Source of the DNA: Rachicladosporium sp. CCFEE 5018
Lineage: Eukaryota > Ascomycota > Dothideomycetes > Cladosporiales > Cladosporiaceae
Length of the DNA: 64,000 nucleotides
Direction: 5' to 3'
Assembly: GCA_002077045.2 (NCBI GenBank)
Contig: KZ111141.1
Coordinates: 919,702-983,701 of the forward strand
Below are positions 51,965-62,816 of this stretch, in pieces. The translations under genes were made by a program, and so were the position numbers. Within the stretch, counting starts at the first letter, position 1. Each line of letters begins with the position of its first letter. The notes below the pieces were generated by a model that was not told the origin of the DNA, searched no databases, and was given only the letters and a program-made list of their open reading frames with translations.

Positions 51965-53302
51965 ATGTTCACACTTCGCTCGTCCGTTCACTGGGATGAT
52001 GTCCCACGCCAACACTCTCAACACGGGCCTTACAGCAACGAATTCACCAATGTCCGTGAGTGCCTTCCGGAGCAGCCACTTGCTGAGGCCGAAGTTCCTG
52101 CGATTCTGCAGAATATTCGTCAGCCTTCCACGGAATTGCCTACTAATGTTGTCGTCGCCCAGAACGCAGCCATGGACGGCGTTGTGAACTTTTTGACGGA
52201 TCAGAGTGACAGCTTGGGGATTGCTTCGATCGATGAGCAGGCGGTCCGACCGACACTGCCAACGCCACCAACTACAGCGATTGCCACGGACGGCCCATGT
52301 CCAGTAAGCGAAGGCGCGGCCAAAGCGATTTATCGCGACGATGTGATCGATCTCACCGATGACGCTGAGCCGTCGTCAGCATTGCCGACTACGCCAATCA
52401 AACCTCAAGAGAACACCGCGACGAAGCGCAAACGTGCAAACGACGATCACGATGTTGCAACACCTGCCAGCAAGAAGCCAACGACGCCCTCTACCAAGCC
52501 CTCAGCAAAGCCAGGTGCAGCTCAACCCACGAAGGTGACAGCAAAGGCAGCTGCATCTACACCGACGAAGATGGCAGCGAAGCCGACGAACGGAGGCACA
52601 GTTACTCCCATCAAGTCCAAGACTGTCGCGAAGACACCAACAAAATCTCTGGTGGCCACAGCAACTGCTGCCTCGCCTTCAACACCGACAACGCTTCCAA
52701 CACAGCGCACTCCTGTCAATCCAGCTTTGAGCACGCATACACTTGTGACGCCCACTCCTCAGCGCCTCATGAAAGATATCCCCGCACTCTCACCACGCTA
52801 CCAGAAGTCTTACATATCGCCTCTTAGCACCACGCCTCTCAAAGATCCCGCGACATTCTCCCTCAAGCCTCCCTACTGGCAACGCTGGCCAACATCAATG
52901 TACACGGCCCTAGCCCAAGAGTTCCGTCGCCAATTCGACGCCGAGCCTTTTGCTGCCAAGCACGGGAAGAGCGTAGAAGAAGTCGAGCACCTCATTCACG
53001 CCCTCATCTATGAGCCAGTGCAGAGCCAAGCAGAAAAGGTTCGCATGGTGTGTGACGCTAGAGTAGAGAAGCGGATGAAGTTGCTGAACGACTGTGGGGA
53101 GAAAATGCGCAAGTGGGACATCGGTAAATCGAGAGTCACTGCGGAGCTGTATGGTGTGAAGGAGGGTGTCGTGGTATTCGTCAACGAGAAGGGAGAGGAG
53201 ATCGAGGCTGTGTTCCGGAAGCTGGGGATTGCTGATCAGGAGTATATCAAGGGTTTAGCGAGCGAGGAGGATTGGGCTAAGTTGACTAGTGGGGTGGAGT
53301 GA
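51965..53302 (+). CDS. Hypothetical nuclear protein with SUMO-interaction-like motif
   Basis: This intronless gene encodes 445 residues. The N-terminal 150 residues are disordered; at about residue 129 DDVIDLTDDAE fits a SUMO-interacting motif (hydrophobic core followed by acidic residues). A Lys/Thr/Pro/Ala-rich stretch of about 130 residues follows, with repeated TPTK-like units and a KRKR signal. The C-terminal 150 residues are structured and helical (PPYWQRWPTSMYTALAQEFR, VEEVEHLIHALIYEP, VRMVCDARVEKRMKLLNDCG) and end with a small beta-like part (GVVVFVNEKGEEIEAVFRKL). I do not recognise the family. Features fit a chromatin- or SUMO-linked nuclear protein, which is inference. Confidence 0.8.
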   Translation: MFTLRSSVHWDDVPRQHSQHGPYSNEFTNVRECLPEQPLAEAEVPAILQNIRQPSTELPTNVVVAQNAAMDGVVNFLTDQSDSLGIASIDEQAVRPTLPTPPTTAIATDGPCPVSEGAAKAIYRDDVIDLTDDAEPSSALPTTPIKPQENTATKRKRANDDHDVATPASKKPTTPSTKPSAKPGAAQPTKVTAKAAASTPTKMAAKPTNGGTVTPIKSKTVAKTPTKSLVATATAASPSTPTTLPTQRTPVNPALSTHTLVTPTPQRLMKDIPALSPRYQKSYISPLSTTPLKDPATFSLKPPYWQRWPTSMYTALAQEFRRQFDAEPFAAKHGKSVEEVEHLIHALIYEPVQSQAEKVRMVCDARVEKRMKLLNDCGEKMRKWDIGKSRVTAELYGVKEGVVVFVNEKGEEIEAVFRKLGIADQEYIKGLASEEDWAKLTSGVE

Positions 53303-53813
53303 GGTGGGTGCGATTGTCATGTGCCTTACAGTCGGCAGTGTAACAAGCTGACAAGGTTACGCACGAGTTTCGTTTTGGCGACGCAGGTGCTGACGCTGGA
53401 GGCTCGAGCGGAGAGTGCGATCGTGTATGGCGCTTCGGATCTGTGGCATGGCCGCTTTCTCAGTAGATGGCGACGTATGAGTGAAGTGTCCTGTACGGCA
53501 CTGTAAGAAGACAGAACATATGCATGACGGCGAGACAGAAGAACGCGAATTTCAAACTCAACTCATTGTATCTTCTGTCCCAATGCAAACCAACATTCCG
53601 TTGTCAGGATCCAGTGCACTCCGGTAACTTGGAGACAATCGCAGCGGTGCCTTGGTCAGATCCGTCACGTCAACAGGAAGCTTCATTAGTCCCGTATCAT
53701 ACAGCCTATCGTACATTGATACCCACTTCTAAGGAAACCTGCCTTAGCCTGTAGTCCAATGCATGGGTATACCGTAACACCCTACCAAACCACCAAACTC
53801 TGTTCGCACCGGC
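53303..53813. other. Intergenic spacer, convergent
   Basis: This 511 bp lies between the convergent SIM-containing gene and the extended end of the INO80F-domain gene. Nothing coding is seen. Confidence 0.55.
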
Positions 53814-54875
53814 TCAATTCATACGCTTGCTACCCTCCAACCCCTTACCACGGCGAGAGCGTGAGCTGGGTTTCTTCGGCGGCGATTTCCACTCCTGCTT
53901 CACAATATCCCATTCGGGACGTCCATTAGGGCCGTTGGGAGGTCCCTTGTACGCGGGTCCGGGGTCCGAGTTTGAGAGAAACGCAGCAGAGCCCAGCGGC
54001 GCGCCTTGATACGAGGCTCCCTAACCCTGCACCTGGCCTCCTCCAAATCCTGGATCTCCTTGCTCGCCTGATCTCGAACCGACGCGGCTTCGGTTGCCTT
54101 CTTGTGGTGGGGCGGCGTAGCCGTTCGCGTAGGGTTGTGGTGGCCCTGGAAGCGGCGCCCTGGTCATGCCATAGCCGGGCGGAGGCACGCCGTCTGGGTT
54201 TGCGGTGCCGAATTGTGGGGCGTTGGTAGGTTGAGGCACGCCGTATTGGCCGTTGGCAAGCACCTGGCCGTGGTAGAGAGGTGGTGGAGGAGGAAGTGGG
54301 GTTACGTTTGGAGGGAGAGCGGGCGGCGGAGGGTAGCTGGCTAGAGGCTGTAGAGGTGGAGCTGGACCTAGCGCATGCGATGGTGGAGCGGCGTTGGAGG
54401 TACGGCGGCGCTTAGCCAGGTGAGGGCGATCTCGAGGCGGCTTGTCCGGAGTCAATCTACCTGCGTAGTGAAGCATATGCAAGGCGGATCCACTCACTGT
54501 GCCCACGCCCTCCCCACCATCGCTTCCTCCCTCACTTCCCTCGAAGTCTCCACCCATGCGCTTTGCCATTTGCTCCAGCAAGAAAGCCCTCTCTAGTCGC
54601 ATCTTGAGGATCGCGCGATTCAGCCTGACCTGCCGAGTGCGAGACTCCTCGTTCGCAGCCTCGATCTCGTTCAGTCGGCGCTTCAGCTGAATACACTTAC
54701 GGTAGTAAGCCTTCTCTACGCTGGGCGCGAGAGGCGTGTTCGGAGGTGGTGGGAAGTCGATGGGGATTTGGTGGTCGGGAGGTGGTGGAGGCCCTTGGAC
54801 GTGGGAAGGGGGGGGAGGGAGGCCCGCCATGGTTGTGAGAGGAGTGGATGAGTCGGGTAAGGATGATGTCTGCAC
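53814..54875 (-). CDS. INO80F-domain protein, with an in-frame TAG before the last 68 codons
   Basis: From the ATG at 54875 (or 54830, MAGLPPPPSHVQG) the ORF runs to a TAG at 54023-54021, giving 284 residues. The diagnostic helix is SVEKAYYRKCIQLKRRLNEI followed by LNRAILKMRLERAFLLEQMA, matching the INO80 complex subunit F domain; flanks are Pro-rich with a KRRR signal and a Gly/Pro/Tyr tail. In the same frame after the TAG, 68 sense codons continue to a TGA at 53816-53814: GASYQGAPLGSAAFLSNSDP, then GPPNGPNGRPEWDIVKQEW, then a basic KKPSSRSRRGKG end. This looks like the ancestral C-terminus. A 12-nt GT-AG around the TAG is far too short to be an intron. The conservative end is 54021. Confidence 0.82.
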
Positions 54876-55314
54876 AGCAGATGATCACGGCTCTCTAGCC
54901 CAGCAAACGAAGAAGTCAGTACGTGATGTGTGTAGCAGCTGCTTTCACATGTCAAGCGCTCTAGAGGTCGCTCCTACAGATGCCATGTCCAGCATCTCCA
55001 CATCTCGCCGGCCGTACCCGCCAAGGCTGTCGAACGCCCACTACAAAAACTCCCTCCCATAGTTCTCATCCTTCCTCCAACCAACGCATCCATACTAGAC
55101 AGTACATCTCAGCCCCAGCGCCTGCGACAGCGTTATGCTGCTCCAGACTCTTTGCTGGGATTCAATGGCTCGTTATGCGATACTGAGATGCGGAGAAGAA
55201 GGACTTTACCGTCTACGGAACCATAAGAGCTGGCCATGCATCTTGTTACAAGCCGTTGCGTGGGCGGCGTCAGAGGGGCCGGACATACATTCGATTGTAA
55301 AACATTTTCGGGTA
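54876..55314. other. Intergenic spacer
   Basis: This 439 bp is upstream of the INO80F gene and downstream of the next minus-strand gene. Open frames at 55133-55463 on both strands overlap the last exon of that gene and show no clear motif; an alternative last exon could lie here. Confidence 0.45.
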
Positions 55315-57300
55315 TCAGGATGCTCCAGGATTGCTTCCACGCAATCGGTGAAAGCTTGCCAGCGTGGACAATTCCGCAGGTATGGTGACGAAGCACATGG
55401 CAAACAAGGTGAGTCTGACGGCACGTGTGGAGCATAGCATGAGGTCTTCGTCAGCCTCAGCATCTCGTACTGGAAGGCCGTTCACCTTGTAAGTATGCTT
55501 TTATACATTCATAGCGAAGAAAATTGCAAAATTTCATGCTCTACTTACCGCCGCATCTACTAATCTCACTTCCTGCCCCTTCGTGACCGAGCCAATGTAC
55601 CAGCTCTTTGGAGCAGACCAGTCCATCGTGCCGGCCAAGACCACTTCGATGCCTTGCCGCAATGAGCGGGAGCGAAGCCAGATGCCCAGCTGTCTGCAGT
55701 AAGTGCTGTTGAAGCAGCTTGACTGACTAGTAGGCGACTCACCGGTCTAGGTGCACCTTGCGAGTCGGTCTCAGCGACTGGCTGGAGTGCTGGCGGTCGT
55801 GAATGGAGCGTATCATTCGAGTCTGCTGTGTCATTCGGCGAGTCAGTGCGCGACACTGTCGCCGTCGACGAACACGTGCTTAATTGACGCGACCGAGTCC
55901 GAGGTCGAGGCGATCGAGTCTGAGTTTGAGGCTTTGCTGAAACGCGATGCTGCTTTGGGAGCGACATCGAATATACTCCGGCGGATGAAAGGTGTGTAGG
56001 CAACTGGCGGCGCGTCAGGACATGCCTCTAGTGCGATCTCTGGAATGGTCGGCGGTGCAATAGGTGGAGACTCATCCGGCGTCGAGTTCTCCGACGTCTG
56101 ACTGCCTCGGTGGTCGGGAGTGAGCGCGGTGTCCGGAACACAAGACGCACGACGTGGTGTGCCCGGAAGCGTGTCGAATGTATCACCTCGTCGAATGCGC
56201 AGAGACTCGAGCGGCGTGTCGGGAACGAAGGACGCCCTTCGTGGCGTTGACATCGCACTTTCAACATCAATGCTATGCGGTCGCCAGCGTGTCGGCTCTG
56301 TAGCTGGGAATTGATACACTGCTGCCGTCAGTATGCCCCCCTCAGCACACACCCTCACCTTCTGCTTTCCGCATGCCTTGCCAGACAAGGGTCTCAACAG
56401 CGCAGTCTCGATGATCGATTCCCGCCCTACTCTCGCCTCGGCGACAGTCCGCGCAATTTCCTCCTCGTGCTCAGAACTCCAATCCCGCCAGCCAGGCCTT
56501 TCGAGTCTCTCCAGAACGGCACTGACTAGCGACCACCGTCTGAGCATAACTACTGGGACCTGCGCAAAAGCTTGCACCCTGTTCGCCTCCGACGCACCTT
56601 CGAGCATCTCCTCAACTTCATCAATCATCCCCTGACTAACCTCTTGACTAGGCAGCATAGTCCACCGCCGTAATTGCGACGGCGAAGTCGCCACATTAGC
56701 AGGCCAAGACTCGGATGGACGGAGCTCGAACATACCTTCATACTCTCCCGGCCCAAGCGTGGAGAACTCGTCGCCTTCCTCCACGGGTCTTTGGACTGTC
56801 TGCATCTCGCCGGTTTGTAGGATATGGTAGAGTGCTGTATACCCTTTCCAATTCTCGGCTACGATATTGTCAGCCGCTTCGTCTTCGGGTCCTGACCTGG
56901 CCCGCAGGAAAGGTACGATCTGGTCGGCGGCTGCGAAGGTTTCAGCGAGTGGTGCTGATTGGTAGAGCCGGCAGGCAGGACAGGAGATGTCTACAGCTCG
57001 AGGTTTGCCGGTCTTGAGGCTGAATGTGCAGAAGAGCGAAGGGTGTGATGGGGAATGGGGAAACTCGATGTCGAGCGAGGCGATGTGGGTGCAGGTATAA
57101 CTGAAGATGGCGGTTGTGAGACACATCTTGGCAAGTGCAATGGCTTGTGTTGGGTCCGGCCCTGTTTCGTCGAGCGGTTGCGGTATTGATTGAGGGAATG
57201 TGAGACTTCGGTTGAGAGCTTGGGCATGAACGATAGGAACAATGGCACTGTGGTCTGAGGGTAGGACAAAGGAAAGTGAGGTACTACTTCGCGAACACAT
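55315..57300 (-). CDS. Unrecognised multi-exon protein
   Basis: The main ORF (57300 to a stop at 55843, 485 residues) is certain to be coding by composition: MCLTTAIFSYTCTHIASLDI, RAVDISCPACRLYQSAPLAE, SLGPGEYEGMFEL-like blocks and a repeated SIM-free phosphosite-like unit (TPRRASFVPDTPLESLRIRR; TPRRASCVPDTALTPDHRGS). I do not recognise the family. Splicing at 55875 (50 bp, GTGTTC, CACTGAC, CACAG) keeps frame and adds exons 55825-55743, 55693-55549 and 55485-55315, with phase-consistent introns of 49 bp (GTGAGT) and 63 bp (GTAAGT). The tail is protein-like (LGIWLRSRSLRQGIEVVLAG, MDWSAPKSWYIGSVTKGQEV, LVDAAVNGLPVRDAEADEDL), giving 607 residues. The tail could instead be a separate gene starting at the ATG at 55816. 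The start may also be the ATG at 57126. Confidence 0.6.
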
Positions 57301-57549
57301 CGTTCAGGAGAGCGAGGGAGACAAAGGAGCGCACGTCATCGGTTATAGCTAACAAAGACAGAGATTATACGATCTGCCTTGTATGTGGCAACTCGGCTCA
57401 GGGTTTCGAGGCAAGCTGGAGCATTCGTATGGTGACGCGAACGGGTTGCCACACGTACAACGACTTGGCTTGTTCTTCGAGCTCTCGTGATCTCAGCTGC
57501 AGCCTGCCGTGACTTGATATCGACACGGACCTCATCCTGTTCGATGGTC

Positions 57550-58607
57550 TCAGCACTGAAATGCTACGCCACTCTTCTTCACCATATTCGACTTTCCTCC
57601 GCCCGCAAAGCCTGTTCCATCGCAGCTCAGCTCGACAAGGCCCCTCTCCGCTCCACTTCCCTCGCCCTTCTTACCCTTCTTCCTTTCCTGTTCTGTGTGC
57701 GACTTCGCAGTGCTAGCAGTCACATCACCCTGACATACATAGCATCTGATCGCTGCGTCGAAATCCACATCGTGCGCTGATCTCTCGGGCGACCGCTGAA
57801 ACTTGTCACTACACGCCTTGCAGAGGACGTGGCCGCAAGGCTTAGCTAGCACAGCTTTTGTGGCGTTCGATAAAGGTTTGTCGCAGGCTGGACATATTCG
57901 TGTAGCCGTATTAGACGACGCATCCTTCTTTTCGGAGGCGAAGTTGACCATGACGAGTGATTTGAGAGTGAAGTCGTGAGCCGCACCTTCAGCTGCTGCT
58001 GGACACACGGGGTGCTTCCTGATCGCTTGCATATCGGACTTCTGGTGGTCTGGAATCTTGTTCGGGATCCAGAATGATGCTTGATCCTCAGCTCTGTCGT
58101 TTGTACTTGCTCTGCGCTTCGCATCGCCACTGCTTAGAGTAGCATCGGAGTCGTCCGCCTTCCTCTTCACCCCAGCTTTGGCAGCCCCATTTCTCCCGTT
58201 CAGCCCAGCCTGCGTCCTCTCAAACACCCCCAACGCTTTGAGTCGAGTTTCCTCGTCCCCAATCACTCGATCTTCCGCATCCTCAGCTACTCTCCTTTCA
58301 GCCTCCTTCCGCAGTCGCTTCAACTCTTTCCCTTGCGCCAGCAGATTGCTGATCGCGCACTCTCGACAGAATAGATGGCCATGACTCGGACATGATACTG
58401 GCTCTCGTGCGGGGAGCAAACATAGCTGACAGCTGCCGAAGGGTAGGAAAGAGTCTCGAGACAGTCGTGTGGAACGGGAGCCCCAGTGGCCCTTCAGCTC
58501 GTCGCGCTCGTAGGCTGTGAAGAAGGCGAGGGAGGTGTTCCTTTTGCCTGGGACGTTAGCGAGTATTCAGCGCATGGTTGCACAGAAACCGACTTACTAT
58601 GAGACAT
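57550..58607 (-). CDS. NOSIP-type RING/U-box protein
   Basis: A 10-base first exon (58607-58598, MSH plus one base) is spliced across 50 bp (GTAAGT, GCTAAC, CCCAG) to exon 58547-57550, giving 335 residues. The N-terminal NOSIP zinc-binding half-RING is present (SKRNTSLAFFTAYERDELKG; FGSCQLCLLPAREPVSCPSH; HLFCRECAISNLLAQ). A coiled-coil linker follows, then the C-terminal U-box/RING-like part (CPACDKPL; LAKPCGHVLCKACSDKF; CYVCQGDV). NOSIP homologues are putative nuclear E3 ubiquitin ligases, associated with spliceosomes in some species; the nitric-oxide name comes from the animal protein. It shares a 155 bp divergent promoter with the tafazzin gene. Confidence 0.9.
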
Positions 58608-58762
58608 GGTAGTGACAATGTCGTTGCACGATAGACACTACGGTTCTGAAGTCAAGATGCTTATCGAAGTACGAGGTCTTGGCAGTCCCGAGTTTCATCA
58701 AACGCGACTTCACTCCCGTTGCCTGCATCCTTTATGACGGCTGTACAAGGCGCATCGTCGCA
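58608..58762. promoter_or_regulatory. Compact bidirectional promoter, NOSIP and TAZ1
   Basis: Only 155 bp separate the divergent start codons of the NOSIP-type gene and tafazzin, so leaders are short or promoters overlap. No motif stands out by eye. Confidence 0.5.
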
Positions 58763-60041
58763 ATGGCGGCTGATGGCAGGCCGTATGAGCCCCCGATGCT
58801 TACTCGCGTGCTGTCCAACGCCACTATGGGCGGCGTTGGATTTCTGTGTCGGAGCTTCTTGTATGGGCTCAACAGCATGGAGGTGCATGGACTAGATACT
58901 TTCTTAGATCTTCTCAAGGAACGCGAGGATCCTAGGAGAAGGGAGCGAGGGCTGATCACGGTCTCAAACCACGTTTCGGTGTACGTACGTAGCTCTGCGA
59001 GTCCATCTTCCCATCACAGAGCACGGGCTGATCGATGACCAGACTTGACGATCCAGGCTTATGGGGCGTGCTGCCATATCGACTTCATTTCAACGCGAAC
59101 AATCATCGATGGAGTCTAGGGAGCCACGATATCTGCTTCAAGAATGGGTACGTCTAAATCTATGAAGTGCAGAGCACCAACGTCTGAGACCTGATGCCAG
59201 GAAAAGCCTCATATCCGGCTTCTTCTCCATTGGGAACACCCTGCCAATCCACAGAATCGCACATTCGAGCCATGGTGGCCTTTTCCAACCGACCATGACG
59301 CAAGTTATTCGACTACTGAGCGATCCCCATGGCCAGCCTTCGAGGTCGATCTCGGGAGACGTTTCGTCTTCTCACCCAAGCTTTCCGCAAGACGATCCGT
59401 TCACATCGTCTCAATTGACCTATAGCACGACTGGTACCGACTCCTTCCCCGCGCCCTCGGCATACCCATCAAATCGCCACGCTTGGATCCACATCTTTCC
59501 TGAAGGTCGCATTCACCAGCACCCGCAGAAGACGATACGGTACTTCAAGTGGGGAGTCGCCAGACTGATCCTGGAGTCTGAGCCTTGTCCAGATGTCGTG
59601 CCGATGTGGATTGACGGCTTCCAGGATGTCATGGACGGGAGACGCGGTTGGCCCAAGCCAATACCAAGACCGGGCAAGCAGATCGGAGTTTGGTTTGGTG
59701 AGAGAGTGGATCATGAGGCCGTGTTCGGAAGTTTCAGAGAGCGGTGGCGATTGCTCGTCGAGCGGGTTGCGAGGCAAAAGACTACTGACGAAAACCATGA
59801 GGGGACCTCGACAAGCTCTGAACTCGGCGTCATCAACAACGATGAGCTGAGGTACAGCAAAGAAGCGGAGCAACTTCGTATCGAAGTCACTGCAGCTGTG
59901 CGGAACGAGGTTCTCAAGATCCGACGACGGACTGGGCTTCCAGATGAGGATCCCAAGAGCAGCCTGGCTGCGACTTGGCGAGAAGAGGGTAACAATCCGG
60001 AAGGCGAGAAGCAAGATGGCAGCTTGGTGCTAGATCAGTGA
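58763..60041 (+). CDS. TAZ1: Tafazzin, cardiolipin-remodelling transacylase
   Basis: Three exons, 58763-58980, 59043-59147 and 59201-60041, encode 387 residues. Introns are 62 bp (GTACGT, CTGAT, ACCAG) and 53 bp (GTACGT, CTGAT, GCCAG). The acyltransferase HX4D box is split by intron 1: SNHVSV ends exon 1 and LDDPGLWGVLP begins exon 2. Other tafazzin blocks are RWSLGSHDICFKN, GNTLPIHR, HGGLFQPTM, the FPEGRIHQ block (HAWIHIFPEGRIHQ) and RYFKWGVARLILE. Tafazzin exchanges acyl chains between phospholipids to remodel cardiolipin at mitochondrial membranes. The insertion between HGGLFQPTMTQVIRLL and the HIFPEG block (about 60 residues, Ser/Pro-rich) is a fungal-type loop. Length matches yeast Taz1 (381). 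Confidence 0.94.
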
Positions 60042-60106
60042 TTACCACTGCTCGGCCACGCTATCACTATTTCCACGCCTATCCTGGGTATCTCCGCTCA
60101 AAGCCA

Positions 60107-61751
60107 CTAAATACTCAGATCTGCACAGCTGAAAGCTGGTCTCGTGCTCCCCGCGTAATCCGCCTTGATAGCTTCCACCGCGGCATATAAGCCCGGTCCG
60201 AGAAGAAAAAGGCCAACAAGCATGACGAAGATGTGGAAGACAGTTTTGGCCGATCGCCAGGCGCCCTTGAAAAGTTCCGCTCTGTGCATCTGCCAGTACG
60301 CGATGGCGAAGAAGATGAAGCCGAAGAAGCTGTCGAAGGCTGCGCCGAGGAGGGAAAGGAAGTCGCCCATGCTGTGATTCAATTGTCAGTGCGGGAGATA
60401 GGGAAGGAGAGGGACAGAGGAGACCATACCTCGGGATGACCTCAGCGAAAATGAATGCAATAAACCAGATCACCACCATCACACCAGCCCAAGCTCCCCA
60501 GCCAATGACCGTATTGCTGTGCGCGTGATGACTCGAGCCCATGAGGCGGAAGTAGAGGAACTTGGCTGACACGTTCGCGTAGATCACGCCAATGACCAGC
60601 GTTGGCACGATGACGAAGGCGAAGGACGCTTTCTTATAGGCTACCACGCCGAGAGAGCCGAAAGCTGGCGCTGTGGCGTACTGGCCGAGGTAACGGAAGC
60701 CTATGGCGGGTGGGACGATGAAGAGGAACCCGGAGACGGCGGCGAGGACTGCTAGACTCTTAGGGAAGTCTTTTGGGTGCTCCATCTCACTGATGAATGT
60801 CGGGAAGAGGATCTGTGGGACCCTGCGATGGTGGTGTCAGCGTAGGGACCGGGACTGGAGACCTCTATAATGGATCACGTACCAGAGGAATGTGATGTTC
60901 AGCACGGCGTTCATGGCCGCGACGAAACCGGTGCCTGCAGGTGGGAAGGCGTAGGTACCGACTGGGCCTGCTGTCGGGTAGTCGCCGTTGTAGCCGTAGC
61001 CTGGAGCCGCTTCCTTCCCTGCGAAGATGAGGAAGAGCAAGATAGCCATACCCATGCAGGCAGCCGATCCCATGCTCATTAAGCTGACGTGCTTGAGGGT
61101 CCGCGGCAGAGACATGATGACTGTGGGCGGTCAGTACAAGCTCGCAGACTCCGTCTCTGGCGCTACTTACTGCCCATAAAGGTAACGATGATCGAGAAGG
61201 AGACAGTGCAGAGGCTGTGGTCGCTCAGGGTGTTGAGAATCTTCGCCCCAGTGAGGACGTGGAAGCCGATCAACATGATATTGTTGGCCAACAGCATGAA
61301 GCCAGTAAATTCGTAAGCGATCTTATTTTTGCCGCAAGCGTAGTATGCGAAATCGCATATATCGCGAATCTGCGGGTGCACCATGATAAATCTATGCATA
61401 GTAATCGACGTGAACCAGAAGAGTAGTCCGGCCAAGACCATTGTGATAATCCCGGGCACCCAACCTAGTACGGAGAGCGACCACGATTGTGCCATGAGGG
61501 CGAGGCAGACCTGATCGCCACAGAGCAGCCATGCGGCCTTCTGCCAGGACATGGTGCGGAGCTTGATGTCATGTTCGTGGTCTGCAGTCTTGTCAGCAAC
61601 CCGATCCACGCAGATCTGTAGATGCAGGCCAACCTTCTGCTACAAGCGCCTGGATCTTGTCATGCGAGTTATCGAAGTCCGAGTCCACGGCCGCGAAGGT
61701 AGTGGTGTTGAGTGGCCCGCCCTTCTCATCGGCGCTCTTGCTGAACGACAT
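60107..61751 (-). CDS. Mtr-type amino-acid permease (AAAP family)
   Basis: Five exons, 61751-61634, 61581-61171, 61120-60883, 60822-60430 and 60371-60107, encode 474 residues. Introns of 50-60 bp all have GT-AG ends and consistent phases (1, 1, 2, 2). The N-terminus is hydrophilic (MSFSKSADEKGGPLNTTTFA); the first helix follows the Aa_trans start (MSWQKAAWLLCGDQVCLALM). About 11 membrane segments are visible, including VLGWVPGIITMVLAGLLFWF, AACMGMAILLFLIFAG, VVIWFIAFIFAEVIP, and VFHIFVMLVGLFLLGPGLYA. The loop containing MSLPRTLKHVS and the C-terminal VEAIKADY fit the fungal neutral/aromatic amino-acid permease (Mtr) group. These are proton-coupled plasma-membrane importers. The gene converges with TAZ1, stops 65 bp apart. 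Confidence 0.9.
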
Positions 61752-62816
61752 CTTTGCGATACAGCTCTTGCTCAGCTCTTACTCGTCAGTACAATCGCGA
61801 CAGCGGAGGAAGAAGTGAGGTCAAGAGGGAGAGAGCTATACCAGTAACGCCTTATCGTCGCGCTTACCTCGAGCTCTACCAGGGTACAGCAGCACAACCT
61901 ACATATACCCTTCCAACGCAGCCCTACCTCCCACTCGACTACCGCAGCACAGACGGTCAAGCCAATTGCGTGCTCGATCACAAGTCCTCGGCCGTGCAAA
62001 AGGTCAGCTACAGACTACGACAGACGCGTTCCAGATTCCTCGGCGCGCCCGCCACACTCTGACGCTTATCTGTGTCTGTCCACGCTCTCGGCAACCCTGC
62101 GAGTCGCGAGCAGAGCCGCCAATGATTAGCTAGCATAGATGCAGGGAAGGGTGAGGCAGCACGTGTAAGTCGTGGCGCTAGGCGTTAAGCTCATGCTTAG
62201 TTTTTCAAGCACGCGATTGAAGTGGTGGGGTGCACTTTGGGTAAGCTCGGGGGAGACAGGCACGCGAGTGACAAAAGAAGTAGACTGCTCAGCAATTCAT
62301 TGCAGATGGAAATGCTAACATATGCAATGCTGCGATAGTATATCAGTGCGTAAGCTGTCAGCGAGAGTGATGTGTCTCTGGAGACCTCTCCTAGATACTA
62401 TTGACTGCGAATCGTGGATACAGTGCAGCATGTACTAGCGGCGTCAATCACGTCGACTTCTCAAGCGGTCCGCTTCTTTTGTCATTTGCGTGGCTGGGCT
62501 GTCCTGGAGCTTGAGAAACTGGATGGCGAGTCAGGGTCGTGATTTTATGGGCATTTGCTTCGTGGCTGAGCCGGTAGCAAGTGTGATAATGTTCGTTTGG
62601 CTTCAGGCTTGCATCTGCGCCGGGCTGTCAGATGGTTTTATACAATTGGAGGTGATGAGTCGAGGTGTTTTAGAGCGAGATGCGGCAAGTCGACGCGAGC
62701 CGAATCCGACCCTCATGAAACCACATTAGAGAAACACCAGTTGGCGAAGGAACTCTTGATTAACGCACTGTGACGGAGATAGGGTATCTCTGCGTCCGTA
62801 GAGCCTCAAGCAATCC
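61752..62816. other. 1.07 kb intergenic region
   Basis: This holds the permease promoter on the left and the 3' end of the Sel1-like gene on the right. A 79-codon open frame at 62490-62729 is not convincing. No RNA gene is seen. Confidence 0.5.

Noticed and set aside
54440..54480. Short GTGAGT...GCAG intron in the INO80F gene
   Set aside because: At 37 nt it is below the sizes seen here and would break the frame; the unspliced frame is open.
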